The notes: generated by a model not told the origin, from the letters alone. A stretch of 64,000 nucleotides of DNA from Lumbricus rubellus (GCA_945859605.1 OX243817.1:28982503-29046502); one strand, 5' to 3'; counted from the stretch's first letter, positions 23,110-35,650 are shown. A program made the numbers and translations.

Positions 23110-23640
23110 AGACCCTATCACTTCCAGCCGCCATTGCTAAGGCCCGCTTGGTGGCGGTGGGGCTCGCGGTGGTTGTGTTGGTGGCGGTGGGTGGACGCTT
23201 GAGCGATCGGCAGCGATTATATTACGTATTCCGTCTACGGTGGGCGAACAATTAATTGGAAGTTGGAATGATCAGAGGATCGACTGGACAGCGTTCGACA
23301 TTAATTAGACTTAACAACGAATTTCGTATGCACCGCTCTCCTCTGCTTTAGTCACGCTACATTGGCAACTGCGCTCGATTAGACCGAAGCGATATTAACA
23401 GCAAAGCAACGTCGTCGTCGGCGATGGCGGTGGTGGAAGCGGAGGACCGGGAGGAACGGCGTTCCGCAGTATCTGTGTTCCGCGTGGAACATTGTTCCGG
23501 CTCCCATCGCTCGGACTCTCTCCATCTCCCGACGCGCCGCTTTTCTTGGAAACGTTGTTCTTTTCAGTGTCCACCAGTCGTCGTATTCTGTTCTCTGGGT
23601 TGTTCTCTGGCGGTGGGGGTGGGGGGAGGCGTTGAATTGC
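23110..23640. promoter_or_regulatory. GC-balanced unique island, possible cis-regulatory DNA
   Basis: Less repetitive and more GC-rich than its surroundings, with AATTAATTGG (about 23248) and ATTAATTAGACTT (about 23300) words that could bind homeodomain proteins. A non-coding exon is also possible. There is no direct evidence for function. Confidence 0.2.
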
Positions 23641-24004
23641 CGTTCTTACTTAATAAAAATCGTTTTGTTATAATTTTATTGTTATGTTACTGTGCGTGTG
23701 TTAGCCCCCACTCTTCTGTTTCTGTTTGTTTTGTTTTTGTTTACGCTGTGTATTTGTCACGTTCCTGTTTTCTATGCATGTTGTTGTTGCTCGAGGAGCA
23801 GTTGTTTTCTTCGCAAAGTGTTCCGGTGCTTTGATTATTTTGCGTGGAAGGAGTGATCGAAGGAGTGTGATCGTTTATATGAGGCGGTGTTGGCCTTTCT
23901 TATTTCCACCGTAAGCTGTAAATTCCTCGGCTTTTGTTCTCTTGCACGCTACTATACAGAATTTACAGATGCCATGGCAAGCTCATTGGCTTATGTGTTT
24001 CTCT

Positions 24005-24158
24005 TATACACACCACACAGACACACACACACACATACACCGAAACACACATACACACCACACACACACACACACACACACATAGACATACACACACATA
24101 GACACACACAGTGCACAGACCTACACACACCTACACCCATACACACCCATACACACAG

Positions 24159-24190
<32 letters not shown>

Positions 24191-24205
24191 ACTCACGCAC
24201 ATCAC
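24005..24205. repeat. (CA)n-rich microsatellite
   Basis: Imperfect CA dinucleotide repeat of about 200 bases. Confidence 0.95.
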
Positions 24206-24209
24206 ACAC

Positions 24210-25780
24210 AGTCAGGTAATTATCGTTTAGTTCGTTGTTCGTTTGTTTTCGCCATAAATTTCTCTTCTAACAATCATCTCGTTCCGATATATTCTTTACT
24301 ATACTCTCTCTCGACTGTTAATTTATTGCTTATTCCCGCGTCCTTATACTTTCTTTCTTCTGAATGTTCCGCGTGTTATCGCGTGCTGCCCCTGCATGCA
24401 GGCATGCATGGCTCACTGAACTTTTGCTTGATACTCCTTTGTACTGTAGCCTATGTATGTGTACGCGTGTATCATAATATTTATATAGCGCCTTTTGAGT
24501 GCTCTGACAAAAGGCTTCTTAGAGTTGTGTTCTAACAAGTACCTTTATGTCTATTATTGTTCGTTAGGCCGAGCCAAAATACAACGAGCGTAATACGTTA
24601 TATGCATGCTAAAGGTATATCGGTAAATATACTGACGCTCGAATCTGCTAATCTATATCATAACTCTGAATACTTGCAGAACTTTTGATGGGATATACAT
24701 GTATGTTCTGAACGTGTCCAGAGTCAAAGAAACGGCTTCGCAAACTGCAGCTTATACTGTTAAACTTAGATTCGCCTAAGCCATATATATATATATACAT
24801 ATAAATATATATAATATTATATATATATATAAGACTATCAAATTTGCAATACGGTTCTCACTAAGAATGCCAATTGCGCCAATTTACCTGATGGGCATAT
24901 CAAGCTTATATAGGCCTAGATAGAGTCTAAAGCATACAAATAACAATGCTTCAACGAAATCAACAGAATTGACATTATCGACAAGCACTCAAGAAGTAGC
25001 TTGCTGTCGGCGGTTATTGCATCAATAACATTGTCGTAATTACAAATGTATTTTAAAAAGTTGTCAAGTGTTTGAACCACAGATAAGATTGAGACGACAA
25101 AAGAGCGAAATTTCAAAAAGCGAAGCGCGTCCATAGGAAAACTCGTAGACTACCGAATATATTCTATTAGGCCTATTATAGTAGCTCAGATTGCGCTATC
25201 CATAAACTATTTTACCAGAATTATACTGGACCGTGCAGGCAGTATGGTATATTATAGCGCCATCAGCTAATCGCTGTTGACGTTAAGAGGCAACGTTCGT
25301 GCGGGCGAACAAGTGTTCACTGTTCAGGTCTTCGATGTCATCTCACCTCCACCACCCCTTATCTGCCTTTTGGGGATCATCGAAAAACAGTCAACGAAGA
25401 GAACGTAAATTACCCGTCCCCATTATTCCATCGACCGCCTGCAACCCCCCCCCCCCATTGCCACCCCCCATTCCCCATCCTCTTTCCCTTTTCCCCCGAC
25501 GGGACCGGACAGTGAAGCACTGACGCCAATTATCGCTCGGGGACAAGACACGTCATAAACGTTACCACAGGTCAAACAGAACACGATGATCATGATCAGC
25601 AGCAACTGCAGAGGTGCTTTGTATGCAAAGCCATATACAACAGCACGAAGATGATTCGACAATCATCATCGATGAAATAGAAACGTGCTAGAAGTGCCCG
25701 AAAGCATCGCTGAAACCGAAAAGTGCTAGAACGGTCACCGGCCAGCTATATATAGACACACATACATGCAGCAGCAGCCA
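24210..25780. other. AT-rich intergenic sequence, no gene
   Basis: Contains a SINE-tail-like fragment near 24476-24530 (TTTATATAGCGCC), a TA-rich run at 24784-24832 and a C-rich run near 25444-25500. No gene is seen. Confidence 0.4.
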
Positions 25781-25782
25781 GT

Positions 25783-25784
<2 letters not shown>

Positions 25785-25828
<44 letters not shown>

Positions 25829-25841
25829 ACACACACACACA
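25785..25841. repeat. (CA)n microsatellite
   Basis: About 28 CA units with a single AT interruption. Confidence 0.95.
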
Positions 25842-25914
25842 TCGTCAGCTGAAGACAGAACCGAATCGCAGGCGCTATAGTATAGATCGGGCTCCGTGTT
25901 TCCAAATTGATACA

Positions 25915-26170
25915 TGGACGATTGTAAGTTAATTAAACGCGTCCCGGGCAGTTTTCGCTGCAGCGCCGTCGTCTAATGCGACCAATAAAAGGCAGCAACG
26001 ACGGCGCTGCACAGTAAATACGACTCAAATTTAATGTGACAGTCATTCCTCGGAGACGCCGGTCAGCCGAAATCGACCGTGAGCAATTACTGCTCGTAGC
26101 CCAGCGGCAAATACTAATTATCGTTGTCTGACCGAGCCTCCGCCCGTCCATCCGCCCGCCGTCCTATGTT
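25915..26170. promoter_or_regulatory. Unique island upstream of homeobox gene, possible enhancer
   Basis: About 250 bases of non-repetitive sequence with several TAAT-core words (TTAATTAAACG, GAGCAATTACTGCTCG, ACTAATTATCG), about 1.3 kb upstream of the NK7 start codon. The position and homeodomain-type sites suggest cis-regulatory DNA, but this is inference. Confidence 0.28.
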
Positions 26171-26376
26171 CGTCGGCCGGGGGTGCTGGGGAGGGGGAGA
26201 AGGACCGACCGACGGACGGATGGCTTAAGCATCACCAGACAGCAGAAGCATCGGCGGTTGATGCTGCTGCTGCTGATGCTGCGGCTGCTGCTCGTGATGT
26301 TAACAAGCGTTTGGTCAGTTCATTTGGCTGCTGCTGCTGCGGCTGCTGCTGCTGAAGCGGTGTCGGCAGCGGAGGC

Positions 26377-26383
26377 TATAAAG
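26377..26383 (+). promoter_or_regulatory. Candidate TATA box for the NK7 gene
   Basis: TATAAAG in a GC-rich context (GGAGGCTATAAAGAGGG) on the plus strand, about 1.05 kb before the ATG. It is plausible as a core promoter only if the gene has a long 5' UTR, which would include TCC and GAA repeats, or an untranslated first exon. Confidence 0.22.
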
Positions 26384-26644
26384 AGGGACACAATAAACAC
26401 TACATCAGTCTTACATTGATATACTGACATCGCTGCAGCAGCAGCCGAGGCTTATCGGTCGCCGCCTCGTTCGCCGACCGCCGCCGCCACATCTCCTCCT
26501 CCTGCTGCTTGTATATTTACGGAAGAAACGAAGTTTAATGTGACCGACCACTTGAGTAGCAGACGACACGACGGACAACGATCACCTCAGTCGCTTCTGT
26601 CGTCGTAGTCGTCGTGGATATCGTCGTCGTCGGCATCTCCCTGA

Positions 26645-26695
26645 CATCTCCTCCTCCTCCTCCTCCTCCTCCTCCTCCTCCTCCTCCTCCTCCTC
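26645..26695. repeat. (TCC)n microsatellite
   Basis: About 17 TCC units in the presumed upstream or 5' UTR region of the homeobox gene. Confidence 0.95.
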
Positions 26696-26921
26696 TGACC
26701 AACACTTTCACGCCTCCTCCCACTCCTCAACACTGCCACCGCCACCGGCACTACTCGCATGACACATCTAGTCGCAAAAACACCAAACGATTTCTTCCGT
26801 AACAGAAAATCGTTCGTAAACCAAGAAACGGATCGTAAACTGTTCCGACAACGACGAAGAGAATCAGTTTGCTATAGCAGAAAACTTGCTGATTTGAGAA
26901 ACGACAAAAACGCCTAGAAGA

Positions 26922-26923
26922 AA

Positions 26924-26954
<31 letters not shown>

Positions 26955-27017
26955 AAGAAGAAGAAGAAGAGGAGGAGGAAGAAGAAGAAGAAGAAGAAGA
27001 AGAAGAAGAAGAAGAAA
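26922..27017. repeat. (GAA)n microsatellite
   Basis: About 95 bases of AAG/GAA triplets with a short GGAGGAGG interruption. Confidence 0.95.
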
Positions 27018-27423
27018 TAGACATCTCCCAACACTATTTGACATATTAACCTCAATCCGTCCGCCTGTTTTTATCCGAACAACAGTTAGTTTCTGCATCT
27101 ACGTGTAACTCGACTCGGACCACGTTTGGACTACTCTTATACGGACAACCCTTTTGACGCAACACTCGTGAATAAGCTGTTGCCCAGTCCTTGGCTTTCG
27201 AGTAGCGCTTTAGAAGTTTCGAGATTACGATCACGTGACTCAGTTGAGCGCTGCCTAAATAAAGAAGCATCTGGGTAAGAAGACTGGATTAGAAGAAATA
27301 GACTGATATATTGTCCGAACAACAGACAGTTTCTGCATGTAAACGTTACTCAATTCAACGCTGCTTATACACATATAGAAAGCACCTGGATCTTCTTACT
27401 TCGGAGGAAGAAGCTCTCATCAG

Positions 27424-27931
27424 ATGCACCACATCAAAGAGACGCTGTTCGGCTACAGAGGTGGAAGTAGCAGCAGCAGCAGCGTGGTCTATCCGATGCG
27501 TCGCAGCTGGCATCCGCATTCCTTCGACATCAATCCTCCGAAACGACCAACCTCGCACCTCATCTCCGACATCCTCGGCCTCCAACCGCGAGTCGTCGAA
27601 TCGACGGCCATCGACGATGCGGCCTCCACCAGCGAGTCCTCCTCGTCGTCATCCTCGTCGAAGCTCGACTCACGTCCTCCGAGCGCCGACAGCTGCACCC
27701 ACATCCCATCCGGGATCCATGACTTCGAGACGTCTGTGGTAAGAGGTTCAACGACGACCTTGACAACGACGGGTGGAGGTCAAGGTCTCTGGTCGAGGTC
27801 CGCGATAAGTGAATCTGCGTGGTTGCAGAGCTGTACGGCTGACGTCAGCAGCAGTTCGCGATCGGCTGATGGTTCGGTTGTGTACGGGGGGTCGTCAAGA
27901 GCAACGGACGGAGTGGACAGATCGCCAGATG
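27424..27931 (+). CDS. NK7: NK7-type homeobox protein, exon 1
   Basis: First coding exon of a nuclear DNA-binding transcription factor. The ATG at 27424 is the first after an in-frame TAG at 27376-27378. Residues 33-53 read SFDINPPKRPTSHLISDILG plus L. The part HLISDILGL resembles the eh1-like Groucho-binding motif near the N-terminus of many NK proteins, preceded by an NPPK stretch, so a repressor role is inferred. Ser-rich runs follow (SSSSSSSS at about residues 71-78). The exon ends at 27931, one base into a Gly codon (GAT G/GTCAGT). The first two bases of exon 2 complete that codon in frame. The three exons give 502 aa: exon 1 residues 1-169, split residue 170, exon 2 to 258, exon 3 to 502. 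The exon 1 assignment rests on phase, position and the eh1-like motif rather than on close family similarity. Confidence 0.75.
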
Positions 27932-28181
27932 GTCAGTGGTCAATCTCTGTGTGTGTGTCTCGAGGGCTTATTCTGCTTAGATGGTGATTCGATCACTTCC
28001 ATAGCGCTGACCATAGTGACCATAATTATATAGCGCTCGGATGGCGCACCATTCAAACAAAGACCAATCTGACAAAGTATAATGATCTCAGCATTAGCAT
28101 AAAATTATTATATTGAGCACAGGAAAGCATTGCAACGTTGGTGTCTAGAATAGAGTCTTTATGTTTGTATTTGCAAATTGT

Positions 28182-28384
28182 TATAGCGCCTCTTCTAGAT
28201 TTCTCTACTCAGAGGCGCTTCCGAATGCAGAGCGGACACTGCATCGGAGTTTCACGCCGAAGCGCTGAGCAATTGTGAGTGAAGAACTTGCCCAAGGTCC
28301 TTACGCGGCGAGGTGGATTCGAACCTCGAACCTTCCCTCTCTATAAGACAAAGACGCCACCACTACTGTAACACCACCACGCCC
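28182..28384 (-). mobile_element. tRNA-derived SINE, copy 3
   Basis: Same family and orientation as 3784-3985, with an intact B-box (GGATTCGAACC on plus) and the GATGCAGTGT body word. The tRNA-like head has a small insertion in the A-box area (CACTACTGTAACACCACC on plus). Confidence 0.88.
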
Positions 28385-28639
28385 CTTTATATTCTTTGAC
28401 TGCTTGAAAGTTTTTATTGACCGTTTGCATGTCTAATTCGGAATACTCTAATGGCATTGCAATGACTTCTATGGCGCCGTTGCAACAAACTGCTAAAACC
28501 ATCAATTGATGGTTGCGTTAAAAAGTGAAATCCCAATAAAATATTCGGTGATTCATTAGAAAAGATAAAAGCAACGTTGATGTATGCGATGTAAAAATCA
28601 ACTTATTTAGGGAGCTATTCGGCTCATCGTCGCCATGCA

Positions 28640-28738
28640 CTGTTCGCACTCTGACAGTGCCAGTCCCAAGCCTGGAGAAAGGGGAGGGCAACACTGATCC
28701 TCTTTGATATGACACAGTGTCATTGAACAAGCTGCAGT
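28640..28738 (+). mobile_element. Short retroelement derivative, copy 1
   Basis: Contains CAGTGCCAGTCCCAAGCC followed by GGAGAAAGGGGAGGGCAAC and, directly after, CTTTGATATGACACAGTGTC. The same head and tail flank the LINE remnant at 20640-21020, so this copy looks internally deleted. Confidence 0.6.
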
Positions 28739-28744
28739 CTGCAG

Positions 28745-30040
28745 TGGCTCTTCAGCTCCAAAAATTTTAAACGTCTTAAGCAACCTAATTAAATCACAAT
28801 CTAAATCTGCAATAGTGCATGCATGCAATTGAAACCTGAAGACCATTAAATTTTGCTAAATGGTTGTTAATAGGTCGGCAGCACAATTGGGAAGTTTTCT
28901 TGAAGTGAATATCTTCACAGATTTTTTCCGCATTCCGCTGATGTAGGCATAGGCATTCCAATTACATTCCATTGTATACCACATTTCATTGATTTTACCT
29001 GCCTATTTTACTCTTGACCTGCCTCGCGACTTGCCAAAAATTTGTTGGAGTTTGTAATTATACTATTTGCATTACTTTCTTCAATCTGCGGAATAACTCA
29101 TATGACCCTGGCACGAACTCCTGAAATTCTATTGCTGGCGTCGCCACTGCATCTCCACATTATTTATGCTCCAGTTATGTAGGGGCATAATTATGGTGTC
29201 TCCAGCTAGTCTAATGGTCCGGTGATCCAGTGCGTGCATGGTCTGGTCACCACTCAACAGCCAGCGTGCTTTATTGTCTATGCTGATGATGTCCAGACTT
29301 TAATTCATTTAACTTCTCTTTCAAACAACTTCCTCTTTGTCAGTCTATTGAATTATTTGCTGATCTCAAACGTTGGATGTCCTCAAACAAATTATTGTCG
29401 TTCACTCAACACTTCAAGCATCAGCTGATCTGGCTGCAGGGCACACATTCGTCAGCTGTTAATTAAACTTGACTGTATATACGCCTGAGGGTGAGAATTG
29501 TGGGGATAATGGCCCAAACCCCCAAGTTATTTTTCCACAATTCTCACACTGCTATACGCTTTAGGCCTACAGTTCAAGCGGTTTTCTCGATCTGCTTTCT
29601 TGGCAACGTCATTTGGATATTATACTCTCTAGACAGTCGGTTTATAATTTATATCTATATAATTAATCTCTCTCAGTCGGTTTTTCTATCGCCTGCAACT
29701 TCTATTTGTCATTTGACGAGCTGTCCTCTCGCCGATTTTTACTGCCATGGGTTACATTCCCTCATCAATTGCCTGCATTGATTAACATAACTCACTGCTC
29801 GTAGGAGTACCAAAACTCCGTCTGGCTCAGCTCCAATCGCTATATACTATAATGCATCTGCTCGTTTGATTGCCCACTTTTCTCGTTTCTTCCACATTTC
29901 GCCTTCATGATTGAATACCTTCATAAGTTTTCATTGGTTCTCCCTATATAGCTATCGAATTGGGTTCTAAATCAATGTCTGTCTGTCTGACAGTGTCTGT
30001 CAGCCAGGCTCAACTTGTCTGTCTGTCTCTGGTATACTGT
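28745..30040. other. Intronic unique sequence
   Basis: No exon, known repeat or RNA gene recognised. One TAGGCCTA word is near 29563. Confidence 0.4.
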
Positions 30041-30044
30041 ACAG

Positions 30045-30415
30045 TTTAGCATTGTATAGTTTAGCATTTTATTCTTTGGCATCATATAGTTTGGCATTAA
30101 TTGCATAATTTAGCAGTTTTAGCCTTTTTTTACCATGTATAATCTTCCATTAATAGTGTATAATTTAGCATTTTGCAGTTTGGCATTGTAAGGTCTGGCA
30201 TTTTCCAGTTTGGCATAGTATAGTTTGGCTTTGTATAGTTTGGCATTGTATAGTTTGGCATTGTATAGTTTGGCATTGTATAGTTTGGCATTGTAAAGTT
30301 TGGCATTGTATATATAGTTTAGCATTTTATAGTTTGGCATTGTATGGTTTGGCATTGTATAGTTTGGCATTGTATAGTTTGGCATTGTATGGTTTGGTTT
30401 TGTACCCGATGCTGC
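30045..30415. repeat. 15-bp minisatellite
   Basis: Unit TATAGTTTGGCATTG, 15 bases, about 20 or more copies with variation that is stronger at the left end. The minus strand reads as NAKLY or MPNYT repeats, which I regard as artefactual. Confidence 0.95.
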
Positions 30416-30480
30416 TTTGTAATTAGCTTATAACTTATCGACGAAGGCTGTACATGTAATTCTTGTTGAGTTATAAGACT

Positions 30481-30531
30481 AGTCATGCACATGGTCATGC
30501 ACATGGTCATGCACATGGTCATGCACATGAG
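30481..30531. repeat. 12-bp tandem repeat
   Basis: Unit CATGCACATGGT, four copies in a row. Confidence 0.95.
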
Positions 30532-30779
30532 CAACGAGCGTTTCCTTCTCTATAGTTGATTTAACTTTGATTTTACAACCATACTCCCACTCCATGCATA
30601 CAATCTTTTCAACCTTTGTTCCCTTATATCGTTGCTCAATGTACTCGAGAACTTTACGAAAGCGGAATTATTGCACCTTCGAATATTCCACTTCTACACG
30701 CATGCATGCAATAAAAAGTGTGATGAAAAATCGTCCTAACGCGGGTTTAGAACTTTAGATGACGTGTCCCAACGCTATT

Positions 30780-31205
30780 AGTCAACCGCAGCATTCTTCC
30801 AAACGATACACCAATGTGTCAACAGTGGCCCGTGTCGAATGTGGCGTAGCGAAGCCTTTGTCTGCGTCACGCCCCGCGGTATAGACCCCGAGATCTGTTC
30901 AAGTCCCATGAAGTCACGCGCGACTTATATTGACGTGCGACTGCCCCGGTAACGTTCGTCAGTTTTAGCCCTTTGTTCGGCCAATCTGTCACGCAGAGCA
31001 GAACAATTATTATTCTGCTATTTCTTACTCAATTGTGAACGGAATTATTAGTTGTCGTTGTCGTTGTCGGCGGCGGTGGTTTCTTGACGCCTTTATAATT
31101 GGCGTGATTTAGAAATCGCGAGACAATTGGTAATTACACAATGCGACTAACAGCGTTTGTGTATTTAGGAACCTACTCCGTGACTTTCAACGAAACCACC
31201 CGTTA
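30780..31205. promoter_or_regulatory. Unique intronic island, possible enhancer
   Basis: Non-repetitive, GC-balanced sequence in NK7 intron 1 with homeodomain-like words (TTATAATTGGCG, GACAATTGGTAATTACAC) and several CG dinucleotides. It contrasts with the repeats around it. Function is inferred only. Confidence 0.28.
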
Positions 31206-31225
31206 AATCATAAGCACTATGGATC

Positions 31226-31603
<378 letters not shown>

Positions 31604-32325
31604 ATCGATAATGACAACGACGATACTTTTGAATAAGTTTTTATTGTCGTATACATTAACGTTTAAAGAGTCTCACTATAATTATAGCTATAAGCTTATT
31701 TATTTAAACGCTTTTGGTATATTTTATACATTTATAATAGCTAACAGACTATACAGGCCTTCACTAATATTATTTTAAAAATAGCTCAAAATAATTTCTT
31801 ATTTCATAGTCGCCGAGTGACCCCATGCAGTCTGCGATCGTTGCGCTCTGTCAGCTGTGGAGATTTGCTGACGACTCGCCTCGGCGCTTCAACTCGAGCT
31901 TATCGTGCCTTCTCATGTCTTGTACTATCTCGTGGAGTCGTGGAACAGTGCTCCATTGCTGTTTCGCTTTGTTGCACTCTGTCTGCATGGGACCAAACTC
32001 TAAAACACGCATTGTTGCTTATGGATCAGTGCACAACACGTTTGTGGGGGTAGGCCTATAGGCATAGATATATAAGAGTAGAAGGTAATTGCTTTGACCT
32101 AATTGCCTTGACCTTCGACCTTGACCTATGACGTCGGGGTATTTGAGCGTGATTGGCTGTAATGTCATCATACTATCTTTTACTTATATTCCTATAAAAT
32201 GTTACATTAAATCATTTGATATATAATAGATCTACATATTTACATAAGAATAGTTAAATAAATAGTTGCAAATAAATAAAAGTGATTAATTAGATTAAAT
32301 TAACATCAAATAGTTTCCGTTTCAG

Positions 32326-32591
32326 GTGATTCGGACAAATCAAGTAACCACCGAAAAGGGAAATATCACGTGACCGCTGGACAGAAGCGTCACGTGGTCT
32401 ACGAGCGCGACTCTTCGTTTTCGTCGGCAGAGGGCGCCTGTGACGATGAGAACAAGAAGAAGAAGAAAGCGAGAACTACTTTCACCGGAAGACAGATATT
32501 CGAACTTGAGAAACAGTTCGAACAGAAGAAATATCTATCGTCGAACGAAAGAGCAGAAATGGCCGCTCTCCTTCACGTCACCGAAACGCAG
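32326..32591 (+). CDS. NK7: NK7-type homeobox protein, exon 2 (homeodomain 1-44)
   Basis: An internal exon of 266 bases. It encodes a hydrophilic linker ([20 protein letters not shown] and on), an acidic DDEN patch and homeodomain positions 1-44, starting [20 protein letters not shown] (protein residues 215-258). It ends ACG CAG before GTAAAG in phase 0, between homeodomain residues 44 and 45, an intron position shared by many homeobox genes. [15 protein letters not shown] and [13 protein letters not shown] fit what I recall of NK7 (Drosophila NK7.1). HMX would have FSRSQVFQLE, NK1 FTYEQLVALE and NK6 FSGQQIFALE. Confidence 0.92.
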
Positions 32592-32658
32592 GTAAAGGCA
32601 TATACACAAGTAGTACACATATATTACACAGTGTTTAATCTTGATCCTATAGTCCCTT

Positions 32659-32895
32659 CAGGGCCGGATTAAGAAATGCGGGGGCCCTGTTCGAAAATTT
32701 AGGGTATCGTCGTCCGAAAAATCTTACATCTGATGAAATTTTTTTAGTCGTTCGGTCAAAATTTCTTCAGAACATGCCAATCTTTTCCTTTAAAAATGTT
32801 ATTCTCGAATGTGTGGAGCCCCAAAAGTGTGGAGGCCCTGTTCGGCCGAACATGTTCAACATGCCTTAATCCGGCCCTGAGTCCATCCGGCCCTG
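32659..32895. mobile_element. hAT-type MITE with duplicated right end
   Basis: Starts CAGGGCCGGATTAAG and ends CTTAATCCGGCCCTG at 32879. The last 16 bases are then repeated (CCGGCCCTGAGTCCAT, ending at 32895). AGTCCCTT occurs at 32651-32658 and at 32896-32903, a perfect 8-bp duplication around the whole unit. The interior shares TTTTAGTC and GGTCAAAAT words with the MITE at 40831. The element lies in NK7 intron 2, only 67 bases after the exon 2 donor. Confidence 0.85.
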
Positions 32896-32903
32896 AGTCC
32901 CTT

Positions 32904-33049
32904 TGCTTTATGGGGGGGGGGGGAATTTAGGTTTATGGGAGGGGGGAACCAGACACCGCCGGCTGGAAATATTTCTGACGACCTTTTCTTAGTCTTTCAC
33001 CAAAATAATTTCCTCCCAAAACCATGTATGTTACTTCACAAAAATATTT
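32904..33049. mobile_element. Fragment of family B MITE
   Basis: After a G-rich run, the sequence GGAAATATTTCTGACGACC followed by TTTTCTTAGTC matches the interior of the MITEs at 4664 and 40831. The right part seems cut off by the SINE at 33050. Confidence 0.55.
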
Positions 33050-33268
33050 GGTGCGGTGTTGGACTCGGTGTCTTGAAGCCGGATGGTTGCAGGTTCGAAT
33101 CCACCTCAGGTAGAGATCTTGAGCAAGGCCTTTAGGCTACCAGCAATTTCTTCGGCGTTAAGCTCCGATGCAGTGTCCGCGCTGTAGTCGAAAGCGCTTC
33201 TGAGTATGGACTTTGGATGGGCGCTATAGAAAGCGCGAGAAATAAATAAATAAATAAATAAATAAAAA
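33050..33268 (+). mobile_element. tRNA-derived SINE, copy 4, plus strand, AAATA tail
   Basis: The only full copy on the plus strand. It has a B-box GGTTCGAATCC at 33092-33102, the body word GATGCAGTGT, a 3' end GGGCGCTATAGAAAGCGC and a tail of AAAT units (33238-33266). The A-box region is degenerate. Confidence 0.88.
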
Positions 33269-33539
33269 GTTTTAGGTTGGCAGAATAATTAAGGTCTGCA
33301 AGAGAAGGCATCATTACCGTATAATGCAAGAAACTGGGAACAAAACACGAAACAAACAGCGCAGACGAATGGAGAGACATAGCCGCATCTCTACAGCAAA
33401 ATATGGTTCCTTGCTCAATCGGCATGCTAAAAGAATCCATGAATAAACGTCTTTTTAAATAGCCCTGTCTCGGTCCACAGACTAAATATATCAGAGTGGA
33501 ATGAGAACCTCTTAATTCATCCGTCACAAATTACCATGC

Positions 33540-33955
33540 ATGGTCCGGGTCTCTTGTCCTGCAGACCGCTTGGCGTGCGCGGTGATAAATTGACGGCGTC
33601 GGAGTGGCGACTTTTTAATCGGCGTCTAATTAAAAGCTAATAAAGACACGTAGGGCTCTGACGGCAGCGGCGACGACCAGGAAGTCCATCAGTGGCGGGC
33701 AGCCGAATTGCGCTCGTTCCTGTAATAATTACGAGACCTCGGACCGCCCCACGGCTATCAGTTTCGCGTTTAACGCCCCTCTAAGTCGCCACCAAGGGGT
33801 CATTAGAGGCAGAGAGTCGATCAGTGCAGTTGGCGCATAACATAGGAACCGAGGCCAGGACGGGGATCAGTTTTTATGGGCGAAACATGCAACAGGTAGC
33901 GGCGGCGATGAGTAATAAAACTGCCGAGCAATAGGAAATAATTACGTTTTAATAA
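33540..33955. promoter_or_regulatory. Unique island in NK7 intron 2, possible enhancer
   Basis: About 400 bases of non-repetitive, CG-containing sequence with a dense set of TAAT-core words (TCTAATTAAAAGCTAATAAAG, AATAATTACGAG, GGTCATTAGAGG, AATAATTACG). Such islands in homeobox introns are often enhancers. No coding frame fits. Confidence 0.3.
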
Positions 33956-34039
33956 TAATAATAATCTGATGATTGTATATTGCTCGACTCAAAAGCGGAA
34001 TATGAGCACTGACCGCAGTAGCATTCTAGGATTGACTGG

Positions 34040-34485
34040 GAAAAACTGACTGACTCACTGACTGCATGATTGACTGCCCGACTGACTGACTGAGTGCTGA
34101 TTGTCTGCCAAACTGAGTGCATGACCATGCATGTCTAATTGTCTATAGCACACTGACTGACTGACTGACTGATTAATTGACTGACTGATTGACTGACTGA
34201 CTGACTGATTGACTGATTGACTGACTGATTGACTGACTGACTGACTGATTGACTGATTGACTGCCTGACTGACTGACTGCATGATGACTGACTGACTGAC
34301 TTACTGCCTGACTGACTGACTGCATAATTGACTGCCTGAATGCCTGACTGACCGGCTGATTACGGTACTGATTGTCTGTCAGCCTAAGTGACTGCATGCC
34401 TATAGCGCATTGATTGATTGACTGATTGACTGATTCATTGATTGAATGAATGAATGATTGACTGATTGATTGACTGAATGAATGA
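34040..34485. repeat. ACTG/GATT tetranucleotide array
   Basis: Imperfect ACTGACTGATTG units over about 440 bases in NK7 intron 2. Minus-strand SVSQSVSQ frames are artefacts. Confidence 0.95.
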
Positions 34486-35355
34486 ATGACACGCGAAACG
34501 GCGTCTTAATTGCTCGTAACAGATTGTCGGACTTCACAAAGCGAAAGATCTTGCGCCAGAGAATAAATGATGAATAATTTAAACCGATGCGAGTGAAAGG
34601 CTGAGATTTTGTGAGTCATATATCCGTGACAATTGAATGAGGCAAGAGACTGATTATAGGACACTATACCAGAGACAAATGAATTATGACCCATTGTTTT
34701 AGACAAAAAGCGAAAAATTCTTGGATTGCATATGGACGCGAAAGTTGGATCGATAGTTAAATGGACTGTAATAATAAATTAATATGGTATATACGCCAGA
34801 AAAGCTTGGAATTTTTATTGATTTAGGTTCACCGACAAAAGAGCCCCGACAAATACGCCCTTTCCTATATTCCTGAAATTTCAGTAAATTGAAAACGGTC
34901 TATTATTAGCCTACAAGTTACAAATTTGAATAAATCGAAATATGAGCCTGCAGGAAAATAACAGTATTGCGCGATATCTTACGCATCTAAATAGGCCTAC
35001 CAAGCAAAAACATTTTAAGCACGAAATTGCCTATAATTGCCAGACTGGTAGATCAACATTTACATAAGTTTTATCCTTTGAACAAGAGATTGTCAACTGT
35101 TCCTCCAACTATAATAGTCAGAATAAACCGACTAAATTACTTTGCAATTGTCTGGGACGTATTTATCATGACGCCTGGGATCGTGGCGACGTGCTGCGGC
35201 TGAAAAATGCATAATCGTCGTGACCCAGACGTCGCCATTGGTGACGATATCGGCGTCATCATTTTACAAAGTCATCGTTGTCGTCACCGTCAGTTTAGTC
35301 TTATCGTTATCGATATGATGGTCTTCATGATTTTCGTCGATTCGTCGTTTAGCAT

Positions 35356-35650
<295 letters not shown>

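Noticed and set aside
30119..30534. Minus-strand NAKLY and MPNYT repeat peptides
   Set aside because: Translation of the 15-bp minisatellite.
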